A DNA stretch of 64,000 nt from Firmicutes bacterium UBA5201 (GTDB lineage Bacteria; Bacillota; Clostridia; Peptostreptococcales; Acidaminobacteraceae), in NCBI GenBank assembly GCA_002412775.1, contig DHVT01000025.1, positions 1 to 64,000 on the forward strand. The letters are read 5' to 3'. This document shows positions 41,672 to 49,839 of this stretch, piece by piece. The translations under genes and the position numbers were made by a program. The notes under the pieces are model-generated. The model was not told the origin of the DNA and searched no databases. It was given only the letters and a program-made list of their open reading frames with translations. Every line of letters starts with the position of its first letter. The first letter of the stretch is position 1.

Positions 41672-42109
41672 TTATGCTTTGTCTTCAATTTCATCTTCAA
41701 CAGTTTCAACAAATCCAATTGCGATTTCACTTGCATCTTCAACGAAATCTTCGATTTTGTCTTCAGCTTTTTCGATATTGTCGACCACTTTGTCTGCCAA
41801 TGTGTCTTTTTTCTTACCCAGTGGCAATTTGTCTTTTAGGTTTTTTCCAAAGTCGACGGTGTCTTCAATGGCTTCCGCTGTCTTGACCACAACATATTCA
41901 GCGCCTTCTTTGACTTTCTCAGTACCGGTTTCAATGGTTTTTGAAACATCTTTTCTGAGCTCTTTTCCTGATTTTGGAGCTGTGAACAGTGCTGTGATCG
42001 ATCCAATGGCACTACCGATCATAAATGCGAATCCTGCCTTTTTAACAGCGTCAACTTTCATTTGCTTGAGTTCTTCTTCTCTTTTTTGTTTGATCTTGTT
42101 TAGTAACAT
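41672..42109 (-). CDS. YtxH-family membrane-associated protein
   Basis: This is a 145-residue protein. A short charged N-terminus is followed by the YtxH signature helix (GFAFMIGSAIGSITALFTAPKSGKELRKD, about residues 26-54 with the APKSG-x-E-L-R box), then a long acidic and lysine-rich amphipathic region. YtxH proteins occur among general stress and envelope genes of Firmicutes without a defined function. The second ATG (42109) is preferred because GGGAG lies six bases upstream. Its roughly 400-base leader carries two c-di-GMP-I riboswitch aptamers, so expression should respond to c-di-GMP. Confidence 0.85.
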   Translation of the reverse strand: MLLNKIKQKREEELKQMKVDAVKKAGFAFMIGSAIGSITALFTAPKSGKELRKDVSKTIETGTEKVKEGAEYVVVKTAEAIEDTVDFGKNLKDKLPLGKKKDTLADKVVDNIEKAEDKIEDFVEDASEIAIGFVETVEDEIEDKA

Positions 42110-42197
42110 AGGCATCTCCCTTTAAAATGTATTCATACATAAAATACCCAATGAAAACGGGTAGAAACGTAAAACCTTAATTTTGCGCACAAAAAAA

Positions 42198-42344
42198 CTT
42201 TTCTCGGGAACTGGCTGCCATACCAATTTCAAATCCTTTTTCACACATCAATGACTCTATGGACACGAGCATCGGATTATCGGGTTAGGCCCTTCTAGTT
42301 TTGCGTCTTGTGATTTCTCACAATTTGCTTTTCAACCGAAAAGT
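42198..42344 (-). ncRNA. Cyclic-di-GMP-I (GEMM-I) riboswitch, gene-proximal aptamer
   Basis: Reading the minus strand, the conserved core is present: AAGCAAA, hairpin TTGTGA-GAAA-TCACAA with a GAAA tetraloop, GACGCAAAAC, GGGCCTAA, and at the 3' side GGTATGGCAGCCAGTTCC. The closing helix ACTTTTC/GAAAAGT (42338-42344 with 42198-42204) runs straight into T7, so ligand-stabilised P1 could act as the terminator stem; that off-switch reading is an inference. It lies about 90 bases before the YtxH start. Confidence 0.88.
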
Positions 42345-42347
42345 TTT

Positions 42348-42480
42348 TTGGTAGCTGGCTGTCTTGCAAATACCCTTTACCAACATATGAGTTGGTTCTG
42401 ATCATCAATATTGATCAAGAAGATATTCGTTTAGACCCTATAGCTTTGCGCCGCAAAGTTTTCTTTGCTTTGCTATTCAT
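42348..42480 (-). ncRNA. Cyclic-di-GMP-I (GEMM-I) riboswitch, distal aptamer
   Basis: On the minus strand, TAGCAAA is followed by hairpin GCAAAG-AAAA-CTTTGC, GGCGCAAAGCTATAGGGTCTAA, a variable P3 arm, and GACAGCCAGCTACC; TAGC and GCTA close P1. The core residues of the GEMM-I class are conserved. It is followed within a few bases by the second aptamer, so this is a tandem switch. Together with the proximal copy it accounts for most of the 470-base gap before the glycosyltransferase. Confidence 0.85.
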
Positions 42481-42519
42481 ATTTGTACCCCTCCCCCCAA
42501 ATTTTAAACATTTTTTTAC

Positions 42520-42550
42520 TTGTGATATTTCTCCCATCTGATAGAATCAA
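42520..42550. promoter_or_regulatory. Overlapping divergent promoters
   Basis: On the plus strand TTGTGA (42520-42525), 16 bases, TAGAAT (42542-42547) serves the glycosyltransferase. On the minus strand TTGATT (42550-42545), 17 bases, TATCAC (42527-42522) serves the riboswitch leader. Each -35 overlaps the other's -10, so the two polymerases would compete. Confidence 0.55.
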
Positions 42551-42583
42551 AGTATAAAGAGGAATGCAAAAATAGGAGATGAT

Positions 42584-43744
42584 ATGAAGAAACTGACCAT
42601 AGGATTGTTCAATGATTCTTTTCCGCCAACCGTTGATGGTGTTGCAAACACTGTACTCAATTATGCAAAAGTCATTGAGGAGAGGTTCGGGAAATCCATT
42701 GTGGCAACCCCAAAATATCCAAAAGTGTCCGATTACTATCCTTTCAAGGTCATACGATACCCAAGTGCTTTTGTGGGAAAGCGGATCGGGTACAGGATGG
42801 GTTATCCTTTCAATCCCAAATTGATCACCAAACTGGTCAAGGAGGATTTTGATCTGATCCATGTACATAGTCCGTTCGTGTCAATGGTTCTAGCACGTGT
42901 TGTCAGAAAGTATGCCAAAGTTCCAATTGTATTCACTTATCATACGAAATTTGATATTGATATTCAAAAAAGGTTGGCAACCAAGACGTTGAGGAAAGCA
43001 TCTGTGAAATTCATCATGTCCAACATCAATGCCAGTGATGAAGTGTGGGTGGTTTCAAATGGTGCCGGAGAAAATTTGAAGAGCCTTGGATATACGGGCG
43101 ATTACCGGGTGATGTCCAATGGTACGGATTTCATCAAAGGGAAATCATCCAGCCAACAAATCCAATCTTTTTCAAAAAAATACAACCTGCTTGACGATGA
43201 GCTGATGATGCTCTTTGTGGGGCGGATGATGTGGTATAAAAACATAAAGCTGATTGTAGATGCACTGAGTGTGGCAAAGAGAAAAGGCGCCAAGTTCAAG
43301 ATGTTTTTTGTAGGTGAAGGTGCTGATCGCACTGAAATCATGGACTATGTCAAAAAAATGGGACTGGATGAGCATTGCATATTCACAGGACTGATAATGG
43401 ATCGTGAGGAACTGCGAGTATTCTACAGTCGGGCGGAATTGTTTCTTTTTCCTTCCACATACGACACCAATGGAATTGTCGTAAGAGAAGCAGCGGCTTG
43501 CGAATGTCCCGCGCTTCTTATCGAGAACAGCTGTGCCGCAGAAGGCATTGTCAATGGTTTTACCGGATTGATAGTGAAGGAAGATGCGGTGGCGATCGGT
43601 AATGTCATCCATGAGACATCCTTGGATCTTTCACATATAAGAGCAATAGGCGTCAATGCTTCTGAACATGTTTACTTTTCATGGTCGGATGCTGTGGAAA
43701 AGGCGTATGAAAGGTATGTTGAACTTTTAGAGAGAAAAAAATGA
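42584..43744 (+). CDS. Family 4 glycosyltransferase, diacylglycerol-glucosyltransferase-like
   Basis: This is a 386-residue GT-B glycosyltransferase. The N-terminal half begins IGLFNDSFPPTVDGVANTV and contains DLIHVHSPF; the C-terminal half has FVGRMMWYKN, the GT4 E-x7-E segment REAAACECPALLIE (about residues 305-318) and a final G-x-x-G. It resembles enzymes that glucosylate diacylglycerol or other lipids, so glycolipid synthesis is the likely role. The ATG follows AGGAGATGAT. It ends in a terminator that includes its stop codon. Confidence 0.85.
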   Translation: MKKLTIGLFNDSFPPTVDGVANTVLNYAKVIEERFGKSIVATPKYPKVSDYYPFKVIRYPSAFVGKRIGYRMGYPFNPKLITKLVKEDFDLIHVHSPFVSMVLARVVRKYAKVPIVFTYHTKFDIDIQKRLATKTLRKASVKFIMSNINASDEVWVVSNGAGENLKSLGYTGDYRVMSNGTDFIKGKSSSQQIQSFSKKYNLLDDELMMLFVGRMMWYKNIKLIVDALSVAKRKGAKFKMFFVGEGADRTEIMDYVKKMGLDEHCIFTGLIMDREELRVFYSRAELFLFPSTYDTNGIVVREAAACECPALLIENSCAAEGIVNGFTGLIVKEDAVAIGNVIHETSLDLSHIRAIGVNASEHVYFSWSDAVEKAYERYVELLERKK

Positions 43745-43771
43745 GGCGCTCGTTGAGCGCCTCATTTTTTT
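43742..43771 (+). terminator. Rho-independent terminator after the glycosyltransferase
   Basis: A perfect 10-bp stem (43742-43751 with 43755-43764), a three-base loop and T7 follow directly on the stop codon. Confidence 0.92.
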
Positions 43772-43772
43772 A

Positions 43773-43828
43773 TTGACAAACCAAATGAAAATCGTTATCA
43801 TATTACATGTAAATGAATATCATTCTCA
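43773..43828 (+). promoter_or_regulatory. Fe(III) transporter promoter with two Fur boxes
   Basis: TTGACA (43773-43778), 17 bases, TATCAT (43796-43801) form a strong promoter. TGAAAATCGTTATCA (43786-43800) matches the Fur 7-1-7 consensus at 12 of 14 positions and lies across the spacer; TGAATATCATTCTCA (43814-43828) matches at 11 of 14. Confidence 0.75.
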
Positions 43829-43853
43829 TAAAAACACTTACATGGAGGACTCA

Positions 43854-44909
43854 ATGAACAAAATTTTGATGTTGTTAATGACTTTTATCTTGGTTGCAGG
43901 TGTGGTATCCGGTTGTACTGCTGTTGACACGGAAGCAAATGTGGGCCAGGTAAAAGATGAAATTGTAAATATTTATACGGACCGCCATTACGATTCCGAT
44001 GACGCATTATACGCATCGTTCACCCAAGAGACAGGGATTAAGGTGAATGTGGTAAAAGGCAATTCTGATGAATTGATCGAAAGATTGAAAAATGAGGGCG
44101 AAGACACTGAAGCGGATCTCATTGTTCTCGCTGATGTGGGACGTTTGCAGCGTGCTAAAGATTTGGGTCTATTGCAAAGCGCCGACAGCAGTATCATTAA
44201 TGAGAATGTTCCTGAAGATTTTAGGGATGTTGAGAACCACTGGGTGGCACTCACCAAACGCGCAAGGGTTCTTGTCTACTCAAAAGATAGGGTTGATCCG
44301 GCCGAGCTATCCTCTTATCAGGCTTTGACAAATGATCAATGGAGCGGTAGAATCCTGACGAGAACATCGGACAACATCTATAATCAATCCCTGGTGAGCT
44401 CCTTCGTTGAATTGTATGGACAGGAAGCAACCGAGGAGTGGATTAGAGGCATTGTTGCCAACTTCGCCAGAGAGCCTAAAGGCAACGACAGGGATCAGGC
44501 AAAAGCCATTGCTGCGGGTGAAGGTGATGTTGCAATCATGAACACTTATTATCTGGGGTTGATGATGAACTCATCGGATGCGGAAGAAGTGAAAGTCGCT
44601 GAATCAGTTGGTGTATTTTTCCCCAATCAAGATGTCGATGGCACACATGTCAACGTGTCCGGTGCGGGATTGGTGAAATTTGCGGATCGCGCTGACAATG
44701 CGGTGAAACTGATTGAGTTCCTGACCTCTGAAACAGCACAGAAATCATATTCGGATGCAAACTATGAGTACCCGGTGAATCCGAAAGTGGAGCCATCAGA
44801 GTTGTTGAAAACATGGGGTGATTTCAAATCGCAACCGATCAAGATGTCTGATATAGGAAAGAACATTGAGGAGATCCTTAAAATAATGATACAAAATGGG
44901 TGGAAGTAA
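43854..44909 (+). CDS. Fe(III) ABC transporter substrate-binding lipoprotein (FbpA/FutA-like)
   Basis: This is a 351-residue binding protein with lipobox GVVSGC (C21). The mature domain has VNIYTDRHYDSDDALYASF at its start and later NTYYLGLM and VNVSGAGLV, typical of FbpA/FutA ferric-ion proteins whose ligands include the tyrosines of YTDRHY and NTYY. The ATG follows TGGAGG; an upstream in-frame start overlaps the Fur boxes. Iron repression is predicted. Confidence 0.9.
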   Translation: MNKILMLLMTFILVAGVVSGCTAVDTEANVGQVKDEIVNIYTDRHYDSDDALYASFTQETGIKVNVVKGNSDELIERLKNEGEDTEADLIVLADVGRLQRAKDLGLLQSADSSIINENVPEDFRDVENHWVALTKRARVLVYSKDRVDPAELSSYQALTNDQWSGRILTRTSDNIYNQSLVSSFVELYGQEATEEWIRGIVANFAREPKGNDRDQAKAIAAGEGDVAIMNTYYLGLMMNSSDAEEVKVAESVGVFFPNQDVDGTHVNVSGAGLVKFADRADNAVKLIEFLTSETAQKSYSDANYEYPVNPKVEPSELLKTWGDFKSQPIKMSDIGKNIEEILKIMIQNGWK

Positions 44910-44912
44910 TAT

Positions 44913-46541
44913 ATGACTGAATTAAGTGGACACAGGAAAAAGCACAATGTATTACCACTCATCACGTTAGCGATTTTCTTGATGCCAATATTCACAATCA
45001 TAATATCAATGGATTCCGGAAGTTCTGAGAACTGGGTCTTTTTCAAGGAACACTTGTTACCGGAAAGTTTATTCAACACTATATATTTGACGTTCATGGC
45101 CTCTGCACTTGCGGGGCTATTGGGCTTTTTCAGCGCCTATTTGGTCAATTTCTTCGAGTTCCCACTGAGCAGGTTCTTCAAATGGTCATTTGTGCTTCCA
45201 ATGGCCGTGCCACCTTACATTGCTGGGTATGTATACGCGGGAATGCTAGGATACACCGGCAATATTCAGATTGCAGCCCGTCAGATTTTGGGATACTCCA
45301 TCCCTTATCAGTATCTGGACATCATGAATCTCAATGGGGCTATTTTGATCTATGGGTTCATGCTGTATCCTTATGTCTATCTAATAGTGAGGTCTTACCT
45401 GAAAGGCAGTGCGACCCAGTGGGTGGAATCGTCAAGAGTATTGGGACTTGGAATGGGAGAGACTTTGAGGCGTGTGATTCTGCCCCTTTCGAGACCGTCG
45501 ATTGTGATGGGTACGGGCATGGTCATGATGGAAGTCATCAGCGACTATGGATTGGTGAAGTATTTTGGGATCCGAACACTCGGCACAGATATCTTCAGTC
45601 TTTGGTTTGGTAGTGGAGACCTTTCTGCGGCAACCAGAGTGTCGTTGATATTGCTCGTTCTTGTGCTCTCGTTACTTGTACTTGACACCTTATTGAAAGG
45701 CAGTAAAAAATACCATCTCAATATTTCCAAAAGCAATCCGATCAGAAAGTTTAAACTGAAGGGTCCGGCCAAATGGTCTGCATTTGCATTTTCCTCTATA
45801 GTGATGGCATTCGGATTCATAATTCCTGTGGCACAATTGATCGAGTGGGGACTGAAAAGCATGGATCGCGTGAATTTTTCAGCTCTTGGTCAGATGCTCC
45901 TCAATACATTCAATGCTTCCGCCATCGCACTTGTCATCATAGTTGTGGTCACTTTTTTTCTTGCGAGGTACTCGGCGCGTGAAAAAGGTGTTGTCGCTCG
46001 AATTGTAGACCAAGGTGTTAAACTGGGGTATTCGATTCCCGGGGCGGTCATCGGTGTTGGGGTCATGATTATGTTCATAGGACTGGATCGAAGCTTGGCA
46101 CCTCTTTATCAGTGGCTTTCGTTGAGCAGGAGTCTGGTGGTTTCATCAAGTCTATTCGTACTCTATTTCGCCTATGCGTCCCGATTCCTTTTGCTTGGCT
46201 ACAACAGTTTTTACTCGGGATTCATGAAACATGGTTCCGGTTACTTTGAATCCGCACGTACTCTTGGTATGAGCAGATTCAAAGCATCGATGAAGGTCGA
46301 TGTGCCTATGCAGAAAATGGCATTTGTTTCGGCATCCATTTTGATTGTCATTGACATCATGAAAGAACTTCCGTTGACACTCATGCTCAGACCTTTCAAC
46401 TATGAGACACTTGCAACCAAAACTTTTGAATATGCCAATGATGAGAGGCTCCAGGAAGCGGCTGTTCCAGCGCTGATTATACTCTCGATCAGTGTTGTAG
46501 GCATTTTGATACTTTCCAATCTTCAGAAAAGGAGAAAATAA
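44913..46541 (+). CDS. Fe(III) ABC transporter permease (FbpB-like, fused double domain)
   Basis: This is a 542-residue permease with two homologous BPD_transp_1 halves and about 12 helices. Both coupling loops are recognisable: SSRVLGLGMGETLRRVILPLSRPS in the first half (about residues 173-196) and SARTLGMSRFKASMKVDVPMQK in the second (about 447-468). The double form is usual for FbpB/FutB. It starts three bases after the binding-protein stop and overlaps the ATPase start. Confidence 0.92.
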   Translation: MTELSGHRKKHNVLPLITLAIFLMPIFTIIISMDSGSSENWVFFKEHLLPESLFNTIYLTFMASALAGLLGFFSAYLVNFFEFPLSRFFKWSFVLPMAVPPYIAGYVYAGMLGYTGNIQIAARQILGYSIPYQYLDIMNLNGAILIYGFMLYPYVYLIVRSYLKGSATQWVESSRVLGLGMGETLRRVILPLSRPSIVMGTGMVMMEVISDYGLVKYFGIRTLGTDIFSLWFGSGDLSAATRVSLILLVLVLSLLVLDTLLKGSKKYHLNISKSNPIRKFKLKGPAKWSAFAFSSIVMAFGFIIPVAQLIEWGLKSMDRVNFSALGQMLLNTFNASAIALVIIVVVTFFLARYSAREKGVVARIVDQGVKLGYSIPGAVIGVGVMIMFIGLDRSLAPLYQWLSLSRSLVVSSSLFVLYFAYASRFLLLGYNSFYSGFMKHGSGYFESARTLGMSRFKASMKVDVPMQKMAFVSASILIVIDIMKELPLTLMLRPFNYETLATKTFEYANDERLQEAAVPALIILSISVVGILILSNLQKRRK

Positions 46542-47173
46542 TGTATTTGAACTTAAAGGACATTCAATTTTCATATGACAAAGGACAGAATTTTGTTATG
46601 AACGATTTTTCGGTGAGGATCGAAAAAGGGGAAATAGTCTCCATAGTCGGAAACAGTGGCTCGGGAAAAAGCACCCTTTTAAGAATCATCTCAGGCTTGG
46701 AGGACAGGTCAACCGGACAAATCGAACTCGACGGTGATGTGTTGCAATCCAGTAAAGTCTTTGTTCAACCAGAAAAGAGAAAAATTGGATTTGTTTTTCA
46801 GGATTACGCATTGTACCCTTTTTTGAATGTGCGACAAAACATTGAGTTTGGAATCAAGAAGTTGCCTCCAAAAGAAAGAAAGCGCCGCATTGAAGAGACG
46901 CTTTCACTGGTTAAGATCAATGAACTTGAAAACAGATTCCCTCATGAGCTGAGCGGTGGGCAGATGCAACGGGTCGCACTCGCACGTGCACTTGCGCCGA
47001 AACCGAGAGTCCTTTTGATGGATGAGCCCTTCAGCAATCTGGACACAGAACTCGTCGGTGAGCTGAGATTGGAGCTCAAATCATTATTGAAAAAAGAAGG
47101 TATGACTGTGATTTTGGTGACCCACAATCAAGATGATGCGGGTTATATGGCTGATCGAATTGTAAAAATATAG
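46541..47173 (+). CDS. Fe(III) ABC transporter ATP-binding protein, short form
   Basis: This is a 210-residue ATPase with Walker A GNSGSGKST, Q-loop FVFQDYALYPF, signature LSGGQMQRVALAR, Walker B VLLMDEPFSNLD and switch VTHNQDDA. FbpC-type ATPases usually exceed 330 residues and carry a C-terminal OB regulatory domain; here the protein stops just after the switch region. The stop codon lies inside a strong terminator stem, so this is a genuine natural end. It overlaps the permease (TAATG). Confidence 0.9.
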   Translation: MYLNLKDIQFSYDKGQNFVMNDFSVRIEKGEIVSIVGNSGSGKSTLLRIISGLEDRSTGQIELDGDVLQSSKVFVQPEKRKIGFVFQDYALYPFLNVRQNIEFGIKKLPPKERKRRIEETLSLVKINELENRFPHELSGGQMQRVALARALAPKPRVLLMDEPFSNLDTELVGELRLELKSLLKKEGMTVILVTHNQDDAGYMADRIVKI

Positions 47174-47203
47174 GAGTGCTCACTAGAGCACCCCTATATT
47201 TTT
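47164..47203 (+). terminator. Rho-independent terminator of the Fe(III) transporter operon
   Basis: AAAAATATAGG, one unpaired base, GTGCTC (47164-47181) pair with GAGCAC, one base, CCTATATTTTT (47186-47203) around ACTA. It includes the last codons and stop of the ATPase gene. Confidence 0.92.
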
Positions 47204-47204
47204 C

Positions 47205-47244
47205 GCGTAGGTAAGTTTCTGAAGGAAACTTACTAGCGTCTCAG
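47205..47244. repeat. Hairpin repeat element, copy D
   Basis: This single unit opens with GCGTAGG and closes with CTAGCGTCTCAG. Its arms GTAAGTTTC (47211-47219) and GAAACTTAC (47225-47233) are exact complements. The arms differ in sequence from copies A-C while the ends are conserved. The remaining 40 bases before the adenine deaminase stop show no gene. Confidence 0.7.
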
Positions 47245-47284
47245 TATTATATTTCAATCCAGAAGCGCAGAAAAAATATCATAG

Positions 47285-49033
47285 CTAATAAGCTTCTTTC
47301 ACCTCAACATCAATCCAATCAAATCGTTTGACGTCAAAATAGCCACGGTCAGTGATCTTGAGCTCTGGTATGACAGGGAGCGCCAGAAAACTGAGTGTCA
47401 TGAACGGTTCTACTTTTGGAGAAATCTGCAATTTCTCATAAGCGATTTTTCTGAGTTGCCTTAACTTTTCAGATACGGTTTCCATGGACTCGGTTGACAT
47501 GAGTCCTGCGATAGGAAGTTCCAGTGAGGCTTCGATCTGTCCGTTTTGCGCGATGGTGATGCCTCCTTGGATCCGTTTGATCTCATTGACGGCAACTGCC
47601 ATATCTACATCGTTGTCACCGATGACGATGATGTTATGGGAATCGTGTGCGATAGTTGTGGCTATGGCACCATTTTTCAAATTGAAGTTTTCCACAAGAC
47701 CAAGACCGATGTTCTTGGTTTTTCCATGTCGTTCGATCACGGCAATCTTGACAACGTCCAGATGTCTGTTGGTCATGAATAGATTCTTCTCATCGAGATA
47801 GACTCTACGGACCACTTTTTCCGTCACTATGGATCCGGGATTCATATGAATGACGTTGACGATGTCATTCTTGAGTCTCATTTCAAATTGTTCCGGTCGG
47901 ATGGTATCGATTTTCACAGTGTCAAACACTCGGGAAGGGTCGATTTTTTTGGGTTCAAATAGAGCTTTCTTGTCCTGAGCGACCAAACGGCCCTTTTTAT
48001 AAACCATGGAGATGTCTAAAGTGGAGAGATCGTCGAAAATGATGAGATCGGCATCATATCCTGGAGCGATGGCTCCAATATCACGCAGATTGTAACATCT
48101 GGCGGGGTTGATTGTCGCAAGTTGAAGCGCCGTGATGGGATCCATGCCGAGATTGATGGCTCTTCTGACGTTGTAATCGATGTGGCCTTCTCTCAGTATG
48201 TCCTCTGGATGCTTATCATCGGTACAGAACATGCACAGATGCTTGGTATGCGCATTGACACCTTTGATGAGCACATCGAGATTTCTGGCCGCCGATCCTT
48301 CCCTAATAGCTATGTACATTCCCAGACCGATCCGTTCCTCCATCTCTTCGACACTGGTGCATTCGTGTTCGGTCCTAATGCCGTTGATGACGTATGCATT
48401 CAAATCTTTTCCTGTTATTTCCGGTCCGTGCCCGTCGATGACCATTCTGTTGGCCATGTCGAGTTTTTCAAGCATGTCATTATCTCCTGCTATGACAGCG
48501 GGATAGTTCATCACCTCGCCCAGACCCAGAACCATATTGTGGTCGGCAAGTGTTGAGAGCGCCTCGCGGTCGAGAATCGCTCCTGAATTTTCAAACGGGG
48601 TTGCGGGAACACAGGAAGGCAACATGAAAAACCCGTTCAGTTCGGTTTCCTCGGATGCTTCGATCATATATTTTATGCCATCCAGTCCACAGACGTTTGC
48701 TATTTCATGTGGGTCTGCGACAACTGTAGTCGTTCCCCTTGGCACTATGATTCTCGCCATCTGATCGGGTGCGACCAGTGTGGATTCCATGTGCATATGC
48801 GCATCGATCAGTCCGGGTGCGACATACATACCTTTCAGATCGACTTCTTCGAGACCTTCGTAGTCGCCGATACCGATAATTTTGCCGCTGTCTATGGCGA
48901 TGCTTTTCTCAATGATCTTTCCGTTGAAAACATTGATGACCCTTCCATTTTTCAGGACCAGTGCCACAGGCGCATCCCCTTTTGCAAGAGATGCCCTATG
49001 CTTCATCCGTTCCATGCGATCGCTCAGTTTCAT
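47285..49033 (-). CDS. ade: Adenine deaminase
   Basis: This is a 582-residue amidohydrolase that converts adenine to hypoxanthine in purine salvage. Metal-site motifs are DAHMHMES (about residues 77-84), VADPHEIANV, DGHGPEI and CTDDKHPED; the C-terminal region has AIATTIAHDSHNIIVIGDND, typical of the family. The ATG follows AAGGAGGTCAA and overlaps the last codon of the alarmone synthetase gene, so the two are translated together. Confidence 0.95.
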   Translation of the reverse strand: MKLSDRMERMKHRASLAKGDAPVALVLKNGRVINVFNGKIIEKSIAIDSGKIIGIGDYEGLEEVDLKGMYVAPGLIDAHMHMESTLVAPDQMARIIVPRGTTTVVADPHEIANVCGLDGIKYMIEASEETELNGFFMLPSCVPATPFENSGAILDREALSTLADHNMVLGLGEVMNYPAVIAGDNDMLEKLDMANRMVIDGHGPEITGKDLNAYVINGIRTEHECTSVEEMEERIGLGMYIAIREGSAARNLDVLIKGVNAHTKHLCMFCTDDKHPEDILREGHIDYNVRRAINLGMDPITALQLATINPARCYNLRDIGAIAPGYDADLIIFDDLSTLDISMVYKKGRLVAQDKKALFEPKKIDPSRVFDTVKIDTIRPEQFEMRLKNDIVNVIHMNPGSIVTEKVVRRVYLDEKNLFMTNRHLDVVKIAVIERHGKTKNIGLGLVENFNLKNGAIATTIAHDSHNIIVIGDNDVDMAVAVNEIKRIQGGITIAQNGQIEASLELPIAGLMSTESMETVSEKLRQLRKIAYEKLQISPKVEPFMTLSFLALPVIPELKITDRGYFDVKRFDWIDVEVKEAY

Positions 49034-49719
49034 TTGACCTCCTTAAAATACTCTGCAATATAATCCTCTTCTCTGCATTTTTCTCCGGTGTCGTTTTCAA
49101 GACAAGTGATCAGTTTCTTTAGTGCGTACATACGATTATCCAGCTCTGAAATCAAGTCGGCACATTCCTTCAGTTCGGTTTGGATCTTTGAAGGTGATTT
49201 GTCTCTGAATTTGTAGTAAAGTTTGTGCTCCACACTTGCCCAGAAGTCCATTGCAATGGTTCTGAGCTGAATTTCAACTCGAGTTTGGACCACGCCGTTG
49301 CTGAGATACACGGGCACTTCGATATGAACGTGAAGACTTTTGTAACCGTTGTCTTTTGGATGTTCGATATAATCCTTCACCTCGACGACCCTAAGGTCGG
49401 ATTGACCTTTGATCATTTCATAGACATCGTAGATATCTTTTGTGAATGCGCAAATAATCCTTATTCCTGCGATATCGAATATTTGGCTGCGGGCATTTTC
49501 TATGGTGGGTTCCAGACCTAGGCGCGACAATTTCTCCTGAATTTTATTGGGATGCTTGACTCTGTAGGTGATATGTTCAATGGGGTTGTAATCGTGAATG
49601 TTTTGGAATTCCTCATCCAGGTTGTTCAGACGTGTCCTGATTTCATCGACCGCAAACTTATGGATCAGCAGCAGTTCACGCCATGGCTTTAATTCATCTG
49701 GCATTAAGCTTTCAAACAT
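49030..49719 (-). CDS. relQ: Small alarmone synthetase (RelQ-type GTP pyrophosphokinase)
   Basis: This is a 229-residue single-domain (p)ppGpp synthetase lacking the hydrolase, TGS and ACT domains of Rel. Motifs include HITYRVKHPNKIQEKL, IFDIAGIRIICAF, DYIEHPKDNGYKSLHV and VEIQLRTIAMDFWASVEHKL, with the E-x-Q-L-R-T substrate site. The C-terminal helix is predicted to mediate tetramerisation as in RelQ. It is transcribed first in an operon with ade. GGAG lies 11 bases before the ATG, a long spacing. Confidence 0.92.
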   Translation of the reverse strand: MFESLMPDELKPWRELLLIHKFAVDEIRTRLNNLDEEFQNIHDYNPIEHITYRVKHPNKIQEKLSRLGLEPTIENARSQIFDIAGIRIICAFTKDIYDVYEMIKGQSDLRVVEVKDYIEHPKDNGYKSLHVHIEVPVYLSNGVVQTRVEIQLRTIAMDFWASVEHKLYYKFRDKSPSKIQTELKECADLISELDNRMYALKKLITCLENDTGEKCREEDYIAEYFKEVK

Positions 49720-49790
49720 AATTGTATGATCTCCTTTTGACTATTATATTATGAATACCCAAATCATGCGACAATATTGTAAAATTTGTT

Positions 49791-49819
49791 TTGCATACCT
49801 ATGACAGATTCGTTAGAAT
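49791..49819 (+). promoter_or_regulatory. Promoter of the DegS/DegU-like pair
   Basis: TTGCAT (49791-49796), 17 bases, TAGAAT (49814-49819). Good match, 20 bases before the start codon. Confidence 0.6.
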
Positions 49820-49839
49820 AATATATATGGGGGTAAGAC

